Assembly (NCBI RefSeq): GCF_907164915.1
Contig: NC_061869.1
Span: forward strand, 47,861,771 to 47,925,770
Origin: Impatiens glandulifera
Taxonomy: Eukaryota; Streptophyta; Magnoliopsida; Ericales; Balsaminaceae
Reading direction: 5' to 3'
DNA length: 64,000 bases
Every line of letters begins with the position of its first letter. The stretch's first letter is position 1. A model generated the notes under the pieces. The model was not told where the DNA came from. It ran no database searches and saw nothing but the letters and a program-made list of their open reading frames with translations. A program made the translations under genes and the position numbers. This document shows, one piece after another, positions 34,910 through 47,400 of the stretch.

Positions 34910-36205
34910 TGTTAGATAAAAATTGATCGGTTAAATAAAAAGCTTAACTTAATAAACTTATTGTGCAGGAACGGTTATGAATCTCAACCGGTCAAGTAAT
35001 CAAATTGGCTAGAAGAAGCAGATAAATAAACTGAAGCTATCCGGTTGAACAGAACAACCTGAACGGCAAAAATCTCAAACCGGCCAGAAGAGACAAATCC
35101 AGAACCGGAAGTTGTCCGGCTAAATTGAACAACCGGCTAACCTGATAAGTTGGAATGAAGTACTCAATCCATATCCAAAGAACAAATCCAACGAGAAGAC
35201 TACTTAAAGAAAGAAGTCAAAGATATCAAATAAAGAGCAGTTTACAAATTGGTGCAAACAGACACTTTGGGTATATGCAGAAGATGACATCAAAGGATCA
35301 GACTGTGACATTACTATTTTGGTACAAGTCTGATGATATGCTGCAGGCTGCAGAAGATTGCCTGAAGAAACAGTTACCATTTTGGTACAAGTCAAAGGAG
35401 AAATCTCCTAGGCGCAGGAAACTGTCCAACCGATAGTTGCCATAATCAAGCAAAGACAAATCAGAGCTGGTCTGCTCCATGCCTCGGAAGCCTAAACCGC
35501 ATTTAATGCTATGCTGAACCTCTGAAGCTATCCGTTGAAGAAATGTGACCGTTGGCACAATTTCACCTATAAAAGAAGAAGATGAAGAAGCTGAAAAATA
35601 CAAGGAATCTTAAGCAAGTTAACAAGTTTGTGAACAACAAGAAAGAGCAAGAACAAGTTACAAAGTTCTTATCTCTCTAAGATTCAAATCTTGAGTGTGT
35701 TTGTGTTACAATTTCTGTGAGAATTGTAAGAGTGATTATCGAGCAGTCAATAAGACTCGATCGTGTATTGTGTTTGTGTATTCCTTAGTGAATATCCTTC
35801 TCGTTGTTTGAGAAGAAGGGGTGACGTAGGAGTTTATCTCCGAACATCCATAAAAACCTGTCTTGTGCTTTACCTTCTTCCGGTTCCATACTCTAACCGA
35901 TTATTCATACTCTAACCGGTTCCATATTCTAACCGACCCATACTATTCCTACCGCATCACTAATTCTCAACAGACAATCTCCAAACCGATACTCTCCAGA
36001 TCTTATCTTTATCCATTTTATGTGTGTTGCTTCAACCTGAAACGAACCACTTCCGCACTTGAACTCGGTTCAAGGGTCTGTGACAGTTTGTGCAGTATTG
36101 AAACCGGTGTTAATTCTTAACCGGATTAACGCCAACCGTTGAGTGTTGTCAGAGAGTACTATCCGACTGGACCCCGGTCCGTCATCCGCGATCTAGATCC
36201 TAACA
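34910..36205 (+). repeat. 3' LTR of SIRE-like element (1296 bp)
   Basis: TGTTAGATAAAAATTGATCG to GATCCTAACA. It contains the ACCGGTCAAG-rich U3, the TATAAAAGAAGAAG promoter-like box near 35570, and the R-U5 blocks GGGGTGACGTAGGAG and CTCCGAACATCCATAAA (near 35818-35855). Confidence 0.88.
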
Positions 36206-36700
36206 TCTAACCTATAATCCAATAATTTAACATAATCTAACCTACAAAATAATTTAACAAATTCGAATAATCCAATAATCTAGTTGTTTTAATATCGGAT
36301 AAAGACTAACCCAATGATATAGAACTTGATCAAAGAACCAAATTCGAAAACTGCCTTAATAACTTCTGAGTTTGTCAATTGATTAGTTTCCCAAAATATA
36401 TAATCTATATAGATCTTGTGTGATTGAAGGACTAACTTGATGAGCGAATGATGGCGTAAGACAAGATAACTTCTAAATTTGTCAATTGATTAGTTTCCCA
36501 AAATATATAATCTATATAGATCTTGTGTGATTGAAGAAGGACTAACTTGATGAGCGAATGATGGCGTCAGACAAGAGCAGTAATACAAGGCGCCAGTAGA
36601 GCGGAGTGAAGTGAAGGAACGGCAGCGGAGCGCAAGAACGGCGGTGGAGCGAAGAAGAAAGAAACAAGAAAAGAAAGAGAAGAGCGCTCTTGGGTTAATT
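36206..36700. other. Intergenic with a 107-bp tandem duplication
   Basis: AACTTCTGAGTTTGTCAATTG begins near 36361, and its copy AACTTCTAAATTTGTCAATT starts at 36468. The pair runs through GATGGCGT and AGACAAGA. Beyond 36575 the sequence is GC-richer with GCGGAGCG and GAACGGCGG phrases and leads into the dyad block. No gene seen. Confidence 0.6.
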
Positions 36701-36719
36701 ATATGAATGTAACGGCTAT

Positions 36720-37326
36720 GTCGTGAGCCGTTACATATGCTCATTTAATGAGTATCTATAATGACTTTGTCAAAGAGTCGTTACTGATATTAAGCCGTTT
36801 ATGTAATGGATCTTTGACAATGTCGTTATAGATAGTCTTCTTTCGGAAAACGATTCGACAAACTTAGTATCTGCAACGGCTCTCTGAAAAGTTATTACAG
36901 AAACTACTTAATATCAGTAATGGCTCTTTGACAAAGCCATTACAAATACCCTTCTTTCAGAAAAAGAATCGACAAACAAGGTATCTGTAACGACATTGTC
37001 AAAGAGTCGTTACATAAATTGTTTAATATGAGTAACGACTCTTTGACAATGTCGTTATAGATATCCTTCTTTAAAAAACGAATCGACAAATATGGTATCT
37101 ATAACGGCATTGCAAAGAGTCGTTACAGAAACTGTTTAATATAACGACTCTTTGAAAAATCGTTATAGATATTCTTCTTTCGGAAAATGAAGGGAAAACG
37201 TTGGTGTCGGTAACGACTCTAAAGAAACCCGTTACTGATAATAGATATCATTAACGGCCTTATAAACCATTATCGGCCCTATAAAACCGTTAATGATATT
37301 CGTTACATAACCTTTTTATTACTAGA
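36720..37326. mobile_element. CACTA-like subterminal repeat block
   Basis: Repeats of imperfect dyads such as TAACGACTCTTTGACAATG with its complement GTCGTTA (37033-37057), and TAACGACATTGTCAAAGAG (36988) ending GTCGTTAC. The anchor CTTCTTTC starts at 36837, 36951, 37066 (CTTCTTTA) and 37174, a period near 115 bp. Such arrays of TAACGG/CCGTTA dyads are typical of the subterminal regions of plant CACTA elements. The right edge TTTTTATTACTAG (near 37314) resembles a decayed CACTA end read from the other strand. No transposase or second end was found. Confidence 0.5.
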
Positions 37327-38290
37327 AAATTGATTTTAAAATTTAAGTTCAATAATCTTTATTTTAGGTTGAAGTTTTAGTATAATATATAACAAAAAAA
37401 AATCTGTCAAAATAATTTTTAAAAATGGTAAAAGAATGTTATAAAAAAACATTATGTTCTAAAAATTTATTACAAAGTTTACTTTCTATTTTAAAATTTT
37501 TATTTAGTGTAATCATATTTTTCATATTAAATATAGAAAAAATAGTTTTTATTATCATTTTACTACAATTTCACTTTTATAAAAGTGGACCATCAAACCT
37601 AAAATCCAAGTTATCTCAATTAGAAAAGATTGTTAATTTGTGATTTTGTTTAAAATTCAACTATCCAAAATAAACATAAATTTAAAATTCATTCCTGGTA
37701 AAATCTAACATTTTATTTCTCAAAAAAAAAGTATAATTCAATCAAATTCTCTTTTACAAAAATAATTTATTTCAAAAAATAAATTAAACTGAGATACATT
37801 TTTTTAATTTCCAAATAAATTTATCTCTCTTAAACTATTCCAAAAAATTATTTCATATAGATAAATTCAAATAAAATAACATCTCATCATCATTCATTTA
37901 TTAAGTTAAATCATTTAAATTATTAATTAAAATATTAAAAATAATAAAAACTATATAATTAATTTGTAACCTACAAACTAAATTCTATTAAAATCACACC
38001 ATAACACTAATTTTAAAGCATAAAGATTAACAAAGTTCCACTCGCATTGGCATATTAATATTCTAAACAAAAATCATCCATTTTTATTGATTAACATGAA
38101 AAATAATTAGTTACATCAAAAAATTATATATGATAGCTCTAACAAATTAAATATTAATTATAATATAATATTGATCACTAAAATTTTGGTCAAAATCATT
38201 TATCAGAACAAATAACCTATTTATTTTTTATATTTATAATAGAGTCGGTCATAATATATAATAGATATTTATTTTCCCAATCAATTTCTA
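37327..38290. other. AT-rich intergenic
   Basis: Long A and T runs. The frame at 37425-37643 is a low-complexity AT reading and not supported as a gene. No element recognised. Confidence 0.55.
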
Positions 38291-38706
38291 AAGCTTGTTT
38301 GATTTGGGTTTTCTGTAAAAAAAAACAATTTCTACAACTCACCTAACTTAATTCAATAACTCATCACATCTTATTTTTCTTACAATAACTTAATTCACTG
38401 ATTAAACCATTCTAATAACTTAACCAATTAAAATTTGAAATAACTTATTTTTTTGTAATAAAAAAAAAGAAATAATTGGGAGAGGGAATTTGAGAAAGTG
38501 AATGATATGGAGCAATTTGAGTCAAAAAAAATAAAAAAATTTCTCTCTCTTCTCTCTCCTACCCTTTATGCTTTTTCCAATATGTAATATAGTGACACAT
38601 CATTTCTCCTCAAATTCCCTCTCTTTATCACTCCTCTAAAAAAAAATATATGTATATTTCAAAAAAATCAATAGAAATCTCTGATAACCTAACATCAAAC
38701 AAGCTC
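38291..38706. mobile_element. MITE-like element with short inverted ends
   Basis: The left end AAGCTTGTTTGATTTGGGTT (38291) is mirrored at the right by AACCTAACATCAAACAAGCT (38686-38705), about 415 bp apart. The interior has a CTCTCTCTTCTCTC tract and AT runs. The target duplication is not clear (TAA on the left, TTA on the right). It lies about 130 bases before the DUF3511 start codon, so it may supply part of that gene's upstream region. Confidence 0.55.
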
Positions 38707-38838
38707 TTAGCTCAAGCAAGACTCATCGTTTACTTTTAAAAACAAAACAAAATGAATTAAAGTTGTTTATAGTTGAGAAATTGCAAGAAGAAAAATAGGG
38801 AAGAGAGAGAAAGAAAGAAAGAGGCGGAAGAAGTGGCA

Positions 38839-39207
38839 ATGGATGGATATCGATCGAAGTCATATGCCGGCGGCGGTAGAGCGGCGGCGACGACGACGGA
38901 AAGAAACGATTTGGAGTATGAGTACGACGGTCGGAAACAAGATCTAAGAAGCAACAGCGTTTCATATCAACAACAATCCGATCCTCCGTCTCAATCTGGA
39001 TTTCCAACAGATTCAAATTTGAAGAAGGCGAAATCGATAAACGGACTTTCGAAGAGTTGGAGTTTATCCGATCCGGAGTTACAGAGGAGGAAAAGAGTTG
39101 CTAGCTATAAAGCCTACGCTATGGAAGGGAAAGTTAAAGGATCTATAAGGAAGAGTTTTAGATGGCTTAAGGAAAGGTTCAATCTCGTCGTTCATGGCCA
39201 CCGGTGA
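38839..39207 (+). CDS. DUF3511 family protein
   Basis: A single-exon frame of 122 residues from ATG at 38839 to TGA at 39205. The N-terminal half is low-complexity (MDGYRSKSYAGGG, then a DLEYEYDGRKQD segment). The C-terminal half (residues about 70-122) is the conserved DUF3511 core: SKSWSLSDPELQRRKRVASY, then YAMEGKVKGSIRKSFRWLKE. Length and layout are normal for the family, which is plant-specific and of unknown function. No signal peptide or membrane segment. The frame is open upstream without an ATG, so 38839 is the only sensible start. It is preceded by a purine-rich leader (GAAAGAAAGAAAGAGG). Confidence 0.9.
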   Translation: MDGYRSKSYAGGGRAAATTTERNDLEYEYDGRKQDLRSNSVSYQQQSDPPSQSGFPTDSNLKKAKSINGLSKSWSLSDPELQRRKRVASYKAYAMEGKVKGSIRKSFRWLKERFNLVVHGHR

Positions 39208-40309
39208 TTCTCTCTCTTCTCTCTCTCTCTCTCACTTATCTCTCTTTTCTTTTTCATTCAATTCAACATCTCAATTTGCTTTCTTTGTGGGTGGATCTCA
39301 AAAAACTCTCTTCAACATCTCTTATTGGCAGCAGGATATATCATAGATTCTTCTTACATTTGGTTGTTGGGTTATCAAGAAATTCTCATGAATTCATTAT
39401 GTTTGTTAACTATTAATCTTTTCTGTTCATTGTTTATGGCTTTTGATTGAGAATTCTGCTATGCTTTTCTTGTTATTTAACCAATTTCTCAAACTCTTAC
39501 TGTTGTACATTGATTTTGATTTGGTAAACTCTTTCTTTTTCTCAAAAATTATCAACATCTCAAACTTTAAGATTGAGACTAGTTATTATTATTTTTTGGG
39601 TATCCTTTGATTTTTGGATTAATATACCCTAGGTAAATAGATTATTATTGTCTTCATTATTTTGTTTCTAGATTATTGTGATTTATTACAAAAACAACAA
39701 ATATGATCAATTATTTGAAATCTTAACAAGGCTTTTAGGAAATTGATTTTGATATTTCAAAATGCATACAAGTGAAAATAATATTTGATCCCCTCTCTTA
39801 ATATTTTATCTGCAACAAAACATATAGATATTCAGCCTCTTGAAGTCCTGCTTAAAAAATAATATTTGATATAAGATGATGTGATATTGAACTTTAGTAA
39901 AAAAAATTGATGAAAAGTTATAACTCAAAATCTCAAATGCTAATGGATCTATTTGGAGATTACACTTTTTTTTTTTTATCACTTTATAAAATACTTGTAT
40001 TATTAGAGTAGTTAGTTTTATTACTGAATACATTTTCAGACTTTAGTTTTTAAGATTTAACTAAAAGATAATATGCTTATTGATTCTTTTTTTTGTTCTA
40101 AAATGAAGAAGTATGTATAGATTCAATTAAATACTTTCTTTTAAAACAAACTAGAGGTATAATGCTTATTAATTTATTTATTTTTTGTTGTAAAATTGAA
40201 TAGACAGAGACTAATTAAATAATTCTAGTGTTTCTTGCCCACCGAAATCTCAAACTAGTATATTATTAGAGGTGCTTAAGACAAGACTTTTTTTTTTGAA
40301 TTTATATAT

Positions 40310-40650
40310 TGAATCTATAACTATTATTTTACTAAAATCAAGATTAGTGAACTAAAAACATAAAGATTTGACAAAGTAAGACTTGATGGATGTGTCACGC
40401 TTGTATAACTATTAATTACTAAAATAAAGATGAATGAAATAAAAGATAAGGGTGTGATAGACTAAGAATTGATGGATCTGTCACACTTTCATGACTATTA
40501 AGATTAATGAAATGAAAGATAAGGATGTGACAATGTAAGATTTGATGAATTTGTTGCACCTTTATAACTTATTAGTTTGTTAAAATCAAGATTAATGAAA
40601 TGAAAGATAACAATGCGACAAAGTAAGTCTTTGATTATTTTAGGATTTTT
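40310..40650 (+). repeat. Diverged tandem repeat, about 86-bp unit, 3.5 copies
   Basis: The phrase GATTAATGAAATGAAAGATA (with variants) begins at 40343, 40429, 40502 and 40590. Each is followed by a GTGACAAAGTAAGA-like segment and GATGGATGTGTCAC or a variant. Confidence 0.7.
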
Positions 40651-40866
40651 GGAATTTTGTTCAAAAAGTATGTTATTTGAATTAAAAAGTTAAATTTTAT
40701 TAAAATAAAATGAAATTGATAATGATGTAGATATTTTTTTTTTAAAACTCTTCACTGATTTGGTTAGTCTTTCAATCTGTCCTTACATCTATCTTTTATC
40801 ATGTGATTTATATAGAATATAGTCTCCCTTTAAAATTATAAAAGGATCAATTATATGCATGATAAT

Positions 40867-41046
40867 TAAATATATTTCTTAGGAGGTTAAACAAGACCCG
40901 AACACTATAAACACAATTAAATATATAGTTTTTTATTTTTTAAAAAAATATTATCTTAAATATATTTCTTAGGAGGTTAAACAAGACCCGAACACTATAA
41001 ACACAATTAAATATATAGTTTTTTATTTTTTAAAAAAATATTATCT
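40867..41046 (+). repeat. Perfect tandem duplication, 90-bp unit
   Basis: TATATTTCTTAGGAGGTTAA starts at 40871 and again at 40961, and the copies appear identical through AAAAAAATATTATCTTA. Identity over 90 bases points to a very recent event. Confidence 0.9.
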
Positions 41047-41459
41047 TACGAGAATTCCCTGAAACAAATAAAAAGGGGCAACGATGGTAAATGTATTTTC
41101 CATCTCGAACCGTCCTCATTACCCTCCCTAATCACAGCAGTTCATCTCATTAATAAATTTGTTAAGAAATCTGTAAAATGAGTTGGGTCTTCTAAATTTC
41201 AAAAAGATATCCATATTAACTAGGTCCCTTACTCTTGCCTAAATTCTTTAGTATTCTATTTTCTCATATCATAAGACCCTTTTCAAAGATAAATTGCTAT
41301 AAAAATAAAAATTGTCAATCAAGCATGAACAACATTTGCATAAATATATTTTCTTGAAAATAAAACAATTCCAAAATAAACAGCCAAGCAAAATTATAAA
41401 AAGATAATAATCCACACAATTGTTGATGAAAGATCGAAAATCCAGAAAACAAATATGAA

Positions 41460-44400
41460 TTACATTGTGTCCAATTCCACTCTCCTGTTCATGATCAAGT
41501 CGTGATAAAATAGCATCAAGCACATCGGCTGACCAAATATGCTAATAAAGAACCAGAATATCATGTTACCAACCTGGTAAATGCAAAACATTCTTTTTAG
41601 AATACTAAAGAGGAATATCGGGAAAATAGGAGCACAAATCTAACCATATATTTTAGTAATTTTTTTCAATCTTTTGAATTCAATCCAAGTTCAAAATGTC
41701 CATATATTGGGCTATTTGAAAACTCTTTTCAATGTGAATTTGGATCTAAATGAGAAACAGTTAATAAATTAACTTTTGAACACGGTATGAATTCTATTTC
41801 TAAATGAAATCTTATCTGAATTCATTCATAAATGTGAAAAAAAAAATACATGTTTCTGATTGGGGTCATAGCTAAAAATGTCAAAATAATCTAACTTCTA
41901 TATCACAAAGTTCTAAATAAACAATCATTTTGCTATCACAAATTTGCTATAAAAAGTAAAAACTTGTTTTCCTTCATGAACTTTATAAATACTCAATTTA
42001 CTTTTCATCATCAAACATTGATTAATTCTGTTAGGCGTTTGTTATGCATTTAAAAAGAGAGACAATAATATCTCAGTCAATGAATGAGATTAAATAGATG
42101 ATTTAAGAACTACCAAAAACTAATTTGAGTGATTTAATGTAAGTTTAATAATCAAAATGGCCTTCTTTTTCTTTCTCTAAATAAATTAATGATGTTTTTT
42201 AGACTAAACCACATATACAAATTTAAGTGAGGTTTTAGAGGAGAAGGGAGTACCGTTGAGTTCTGAAACTTAGCTTGAAGGTAATCCGTGAAAGTGAACA
42301 TTGGAACCTGATCCAGAAGCAATAGACGATTCATCAATTGAACATATAAAAAAATATTTAAAAATCACAGAATTGTACCTGAAACATGATAGCAAAAAAA
42401 GCCCAAAATTTGAAGACGTGGCAAGGAACACCAACACATAACTGCACAAAAAAAAAAAACAGATAACAAAAAGATTTTAGTATTCTCCACATAATTGGAT
42501 AACTGGAAATGGAAGAAAAAAGAATCGCAATGTACCTCGTGAAATACAGCAGATACAAGAAACGACATCGATGTTGCAACAATCTGTCTCCCCCAATCAA
42601 AGATATTGATCTCAATTAGAGTAATGCACTAGAACAACACAATTGTAGAAAGCATCTAACATATAACCAACCCATTTAAAACACTTTCTAATTTTTGTTC
42701 ATGTATCCAGATCAAAATTTAATTTTTAAATTCAGTTTTCAATTGTTTCTGTATCTGGAAACTAGGACAAAAACTAATACTATATCTAAATAAGTTTAGT
42801 TTCAAACATTTTTGCAACTTGGATACAAATACAAGAAGAAAATAAAAAGTGTTCTCAAATGGAACCATAAGTTACAACTAACTTGGCAAAATGAATTGGA
42901 GAGAAGACAACTATGGAAAAATTGTTGAGTTGCGTTTATAACCATTAACAATTAGGCAAAATACATCTTAACTCACAAGAGTACTAAACTCTCCAGAAAG
43001 AATCAGTTACAAGAAAAACAGAGTGAAAAGTAGTTGGGGACTTAAGAACTTCCCAATCTTATTAATCAATCCCAACTGAATGACTTAGCACAAAAAAATA
43101 TCACTATCTCACAAGCACACAATACCTCATTTGAAAAGACTTTTTAAATATGTTTTTGTATCCATACACAAACCTGGATAAATTTATAAATGTTCTTTTG
43201 TTATTTTAAATTGAGGTATTTTTATGTTCTTTTTGGGTCTGAGAAGAGCCTATTCGTTGCTCTCTTTTGAGACATGTTTTTTGCTTAATATTAAAAAAAT
43301 CCATTTTTTTGAAAAAAAATAATGCAATGAAAATAATGTTTTAGATTATATTACTAAGCTATCCTTTTTATTTCATATTTTAAAATGTTAAAAATAAATA
43401 AATAAAGTAAAGATATTTTAATTGATAGATGGAATAATTTGATTGAAAATGTAATTGATTCATAAGCAAAACCTTGGTGGTTTTCAAAGGGAATATGTAT
43501 CCAAATCTAAGTATAGAATCAAAATTAAAATAAATAAAAAATATTTTTAAATGGGTCAAACTGAAATAACAAGGGAATGACTGATAATTTACCATCTTTT
43601 TCACATCTTCCATTAATCAAATCATAAATCAAAATATATATAAAAAAAATCATTATATATTAATATTTTTTTTAAGCTTTTTCACAAAATAACTCAATTT
43701 TTCATAATTTGAATCATAACAAAATTATTTAAATAACTTAAATCTGAAAATAATAGATACAAAGGATATTTTTACCTTTGAAGTTCCACTTCGTAAGCAT
43801 GGAAAGTAAACATGACGGACCATCCACTTATGCACAGGCTGTAATAAGAAAAAAAGGTTATGAAACACTAAAAAAAATTGAAATAAGCAAAGAACCTTAT
43901 GAAGCTGAAAATTGGTTATAAACAAGCACATACCATATTCCACAACCTCCAGTACTGAAAATAAAGTATATATAAAACAAGTCAGTAACAAAGTTAGCAA
44001 TAAGAGATGTAGTTTAAAAACAAAACCCTCTGTTTGGGAAAAAAATAATTGCTAGATGAAAAAGTGGATTATTTGTATCATTTTTATTTAATAATGTAAA
44101 ATGTTATAAAAATAATTTGAAAAGTGATTGATTATTAAATAATGGATTATTTGGACTAAATAGACCTAAGTTAGTATGAAATTAAAAACAAACACTAAAC
44201 TAACCTCCTTTACCGACTTAGCATTCCACCATTCTTTGTAGAACTCACGATCACCAAATCGGAGTACCTCAGCAACTATATTCAACCTATTTTTGCAACA
44301 TAAATCAAAATTAAGCTTAAAATACAAGAAATAAGCAAAATATCTAATGCATAATAATTGACTGTTTTGTTACAGTTTTGTAATGAAGAAAATGATCCCA

Positions 44401-47400
44401 GAAAAACTACATTTATAATTTTTGTATCATAATAAAGAAAAAAATATATATATAATCATGATCTAGAAAAATAATTTATACACCAAACCAAACAAAAAGT
44501 TACAACTGGAACTTGTTTGATCTTAGAGTTATGAATACAAAATCTTGTTTGATAAAAAAAAGATTATTTGGGTTAAATTACTAAAATATCTTTATATAAT
44601 TAAAATTTTATTTTATAAAAATAAAGTAAAGATGTTTTTGATTAATTCAGTGATTTGACTATATTAGTTAACAAATGAAAGTTACACTATAGTTTAGATC
44701 ATCATTTAATAAAGTTAAATTCAGTTTTTAACTATTGGCTATAATGGGATAGTGAATGTGACAAAATAACAATTTCCAAAATGAAATTGATCAAAACAGA
44801 GACATTCATACCAGAGGTGAAAGAAGCAGTAGAACATGCCGAACCACAAATATAGATAGGGAATGGATAGTTTCAGAACTCTCTCTAATGCATCCAAAAC
44901 ATCAACTTTGAGGGGATGCTTTGAGTTCTTAAAAATAGGATTAATGTACTGCACCAGCATATTAAAATAAATGTTAGCAAACTTTAGGATGGAAGATGGA
45001 ACATTAATGCGATCTCGGTTTATTTGAATAATCAAATGGTTATTTTTTAATATCCCGTTTATTTGAGTAAAATAGCATTAGGGGTATAAATATATAATGA
45101 ATAAATATTTCAATTGATGAGTAGATTTTTGATTGGATGAACAAATTAAGCATGTAAAAAAACTGACCTGCTCTATAATGAAAGCCATCAGCCCTATAAA
45201 TATAACCAACTTGATCAGTTGAAGCACAACCCAACCCTTTCTTATGGATGCAGTTCGTGGATAACTTGTCTACAAAAGGAAATTTTGAGAATTTGTGAGT
45301 AAAAGATGATCTTAATTCATCACTTCCATATGAAACTGCATATAATGTTTTAGAAAATTGATCCAAAAACACTTATTGATATCCTTGCAATTATTTGACA
45401 AAATACTTATGTTTTGTAGAGTAACATAACATTATTATTTTTCAAGCAGTATAGTAAGAGCTTTGTGGAATAATATGGTCTGACAAGAAAATTAATAGTA
45501 ACATTGTTGTTGCTTGATCTGATTTTGAATATACAAGTATGGGTTCATATTATTTCCATTTATATACATAAACAGAAATGGTTAACATATAAGAAAATCT
45601 GAGACAAACATTACCTGGTAACAAAGTGTTGGAGCACACATGAAATATGTCAAACTCTTAATATTAACATCATAGGAGTAGTACACATTTGAACCATATG
45701 ATATCTCCCCCTGCATATAGAATAACAAATAAACATTATCATTAGCTATGGATTAATCATAATGAAAATAAGACATTGCATAGCAAAGCATAGCATATGT
45801 AGAATGATTGCAGGAAAAACAAGACTAGTAAATCTTTATCTTTCCATGGGGTAGGCTCTTTCAGTGGGAATCGAACATGAGACCTCAGTCTCTTAGTCAA
45901 GATTCTTACTGCTTGAATTACCTTAGGTGATTAGTAACGGGAATGCAACTGACCATTACCTTAGCCGATGCCTTAGAGACTGCTCTCAAGTCATAATTTG
46001 TATGCGCATAAGACACCAACTTTAACCACACAATCGAAACAAAGAGCATCAAAACGAAGCCAGAAAAAACAGAAGAATCACACCTGCAGAAATATCAATG
46101 CCTCAGTGAAAGAATACAGCAGTGGGGTAGCATAAATCATTTTTTTTTATCAAACAAGTTCTTTCTTCTTCCAAAAAAACAGATTGTTTAAGCATCGAAC
46201 GAACTTAGTTCTACAAGATTGGATTTATAAACTGTCTGGCTCTAAAGAAAATTGTTGTGATATTCAAGATGCAAATGAGCAAGCTACAAAAACAAAGCTC
46301 TGGAAAAAATTAGCAACTGACCTGAGAATCAACAAAGCTGGATAAAGAACAGAAGCTGTAGTTATGAATACATGAAGAGTGACTACAACCTGCAGTATAA
46401 CATTGGAAGTGTATTGTTCTCAGTATTCAGTTCATGCATTAGAATACGTTCTCTATAGACTATAGTTACTTCAATGAATTCAAAGTCTACTTTCTTTGTT
46501 AACCCAAAATTTCAATGAGAGAAACTTTTCTCTCTAATTCTAACAATGCAAATTATTCTTTATAATTCATTGTTTATTCTCAATAATACATACTGATTCC
46601 AATGCATAGCATCCTAGTGATAAAGAAAGATAGATCAAATCAATAGGAGTAAAATGTACTTTTTAAATTGGAACACACTTACTTTTTCAGATAAATAATT
46701 CTTCTGTGCCAACTTTTCCACAAAAAAGGCGGCAACAAAGAATATTGGCATAGTAAGCCTGCAGTTGACATTAAGTATATATCAGTTAGTGAAATCTTAC
46801 ATTGAAGTTATACAAACTAGTGCGAAAAAGACATTACCCGCACACAAAGAGTGGCAAATCCCTTAATGACCTCGAACTAAACCAGAAACCAAATTGCATC
46901 AAACAACCATACTGCATAAAAGAAAACTGTCACATGAATCCACTAATCCAAGAAACTTCTTAAGGCTATATTTGGATGTGTGTAATTGGAATTAAAATTA
47001 TAAGAATTGGAATTGAATTACATTCCTAGAACTTCAATTCCAAATCATATACATTCAATTTCATTTGAATTATAATTCCAATTCCTTATTTTAAGACATC
47101 AAACAAACAAAGGATTTGAAATTGAATCCTCAATTCCAATTGTAATCCCAGCTCTGCAAATAAGATATGAGAACTTTTGCAAATGAAGAATGGGATGTGC
47201 AAACCTTTCTTAAATTTTCAATGATCAGTCTGATGTTCACTGCAATAAGCACAGTTATACATAGGTTGAAGAGACCTGCATGACTCTGCCAATAATTTAA
47301 CAAAGTATGATTAGACATTAGCTTTGTGCTGAATCATCTTTGTCCAGAGAAAAAAAAAGAAGATAAAGACATGGATGATCAGTCTGATCCGTTTGTTACA

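Larger units (their letters stand above)
26949..36205 (+). mobile_element. SIRE-like copia element with extra downstream ORFs, decayed
   Basis: A long copia element: a diverged LTR-like remnant at the left (26949-27364), pol (about 27440-30694), 4 kb of extra coding remnants, a polypurine tract and a 1296-bp 3' LTR. Gag is missing. The long LTR with GGTGACGTAGGAG and CTCCGAACATCCATA blocks, the RT phrase [10 protein letters not shown] and the ORFs downstream of pol fit the SIRE/Maximus lineage. No clean target duplication could be found at the left because that end is eroded. Frames are broken in all domains. Confidence 0.78.
39208..41459. other. Intergenic between DUF3511 and DGAT1 (tail to tail)
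   Basis: Holds the 3' flanks of both genes. 39208-39250 is CT-rich. The rest is AT-rich with two tandem repeats, listed separately. No further coding frame is supported. Confidence 0.6.

Noticed and set aside
37425..37643. Hydrophobic plus-strand frame
   Set aside because: Low-complexity AT-rich reading (Ile, Phe, Leu, Lys), with no start context or homologue recognised.
38773..38838. Upstream extension of the DUF3511 frame
   Set aside because: It would need a non-ATG start (TTG); the extension is a purine-rich leader and the family begins near the ATG at 38839.
41269..41523. Minus-strand frame overlapping the end of DGAT1
   Set aside because: Out of frame with the last DGAT1 exon, which is open to its own stop at 41460 with conserved protein sequence.
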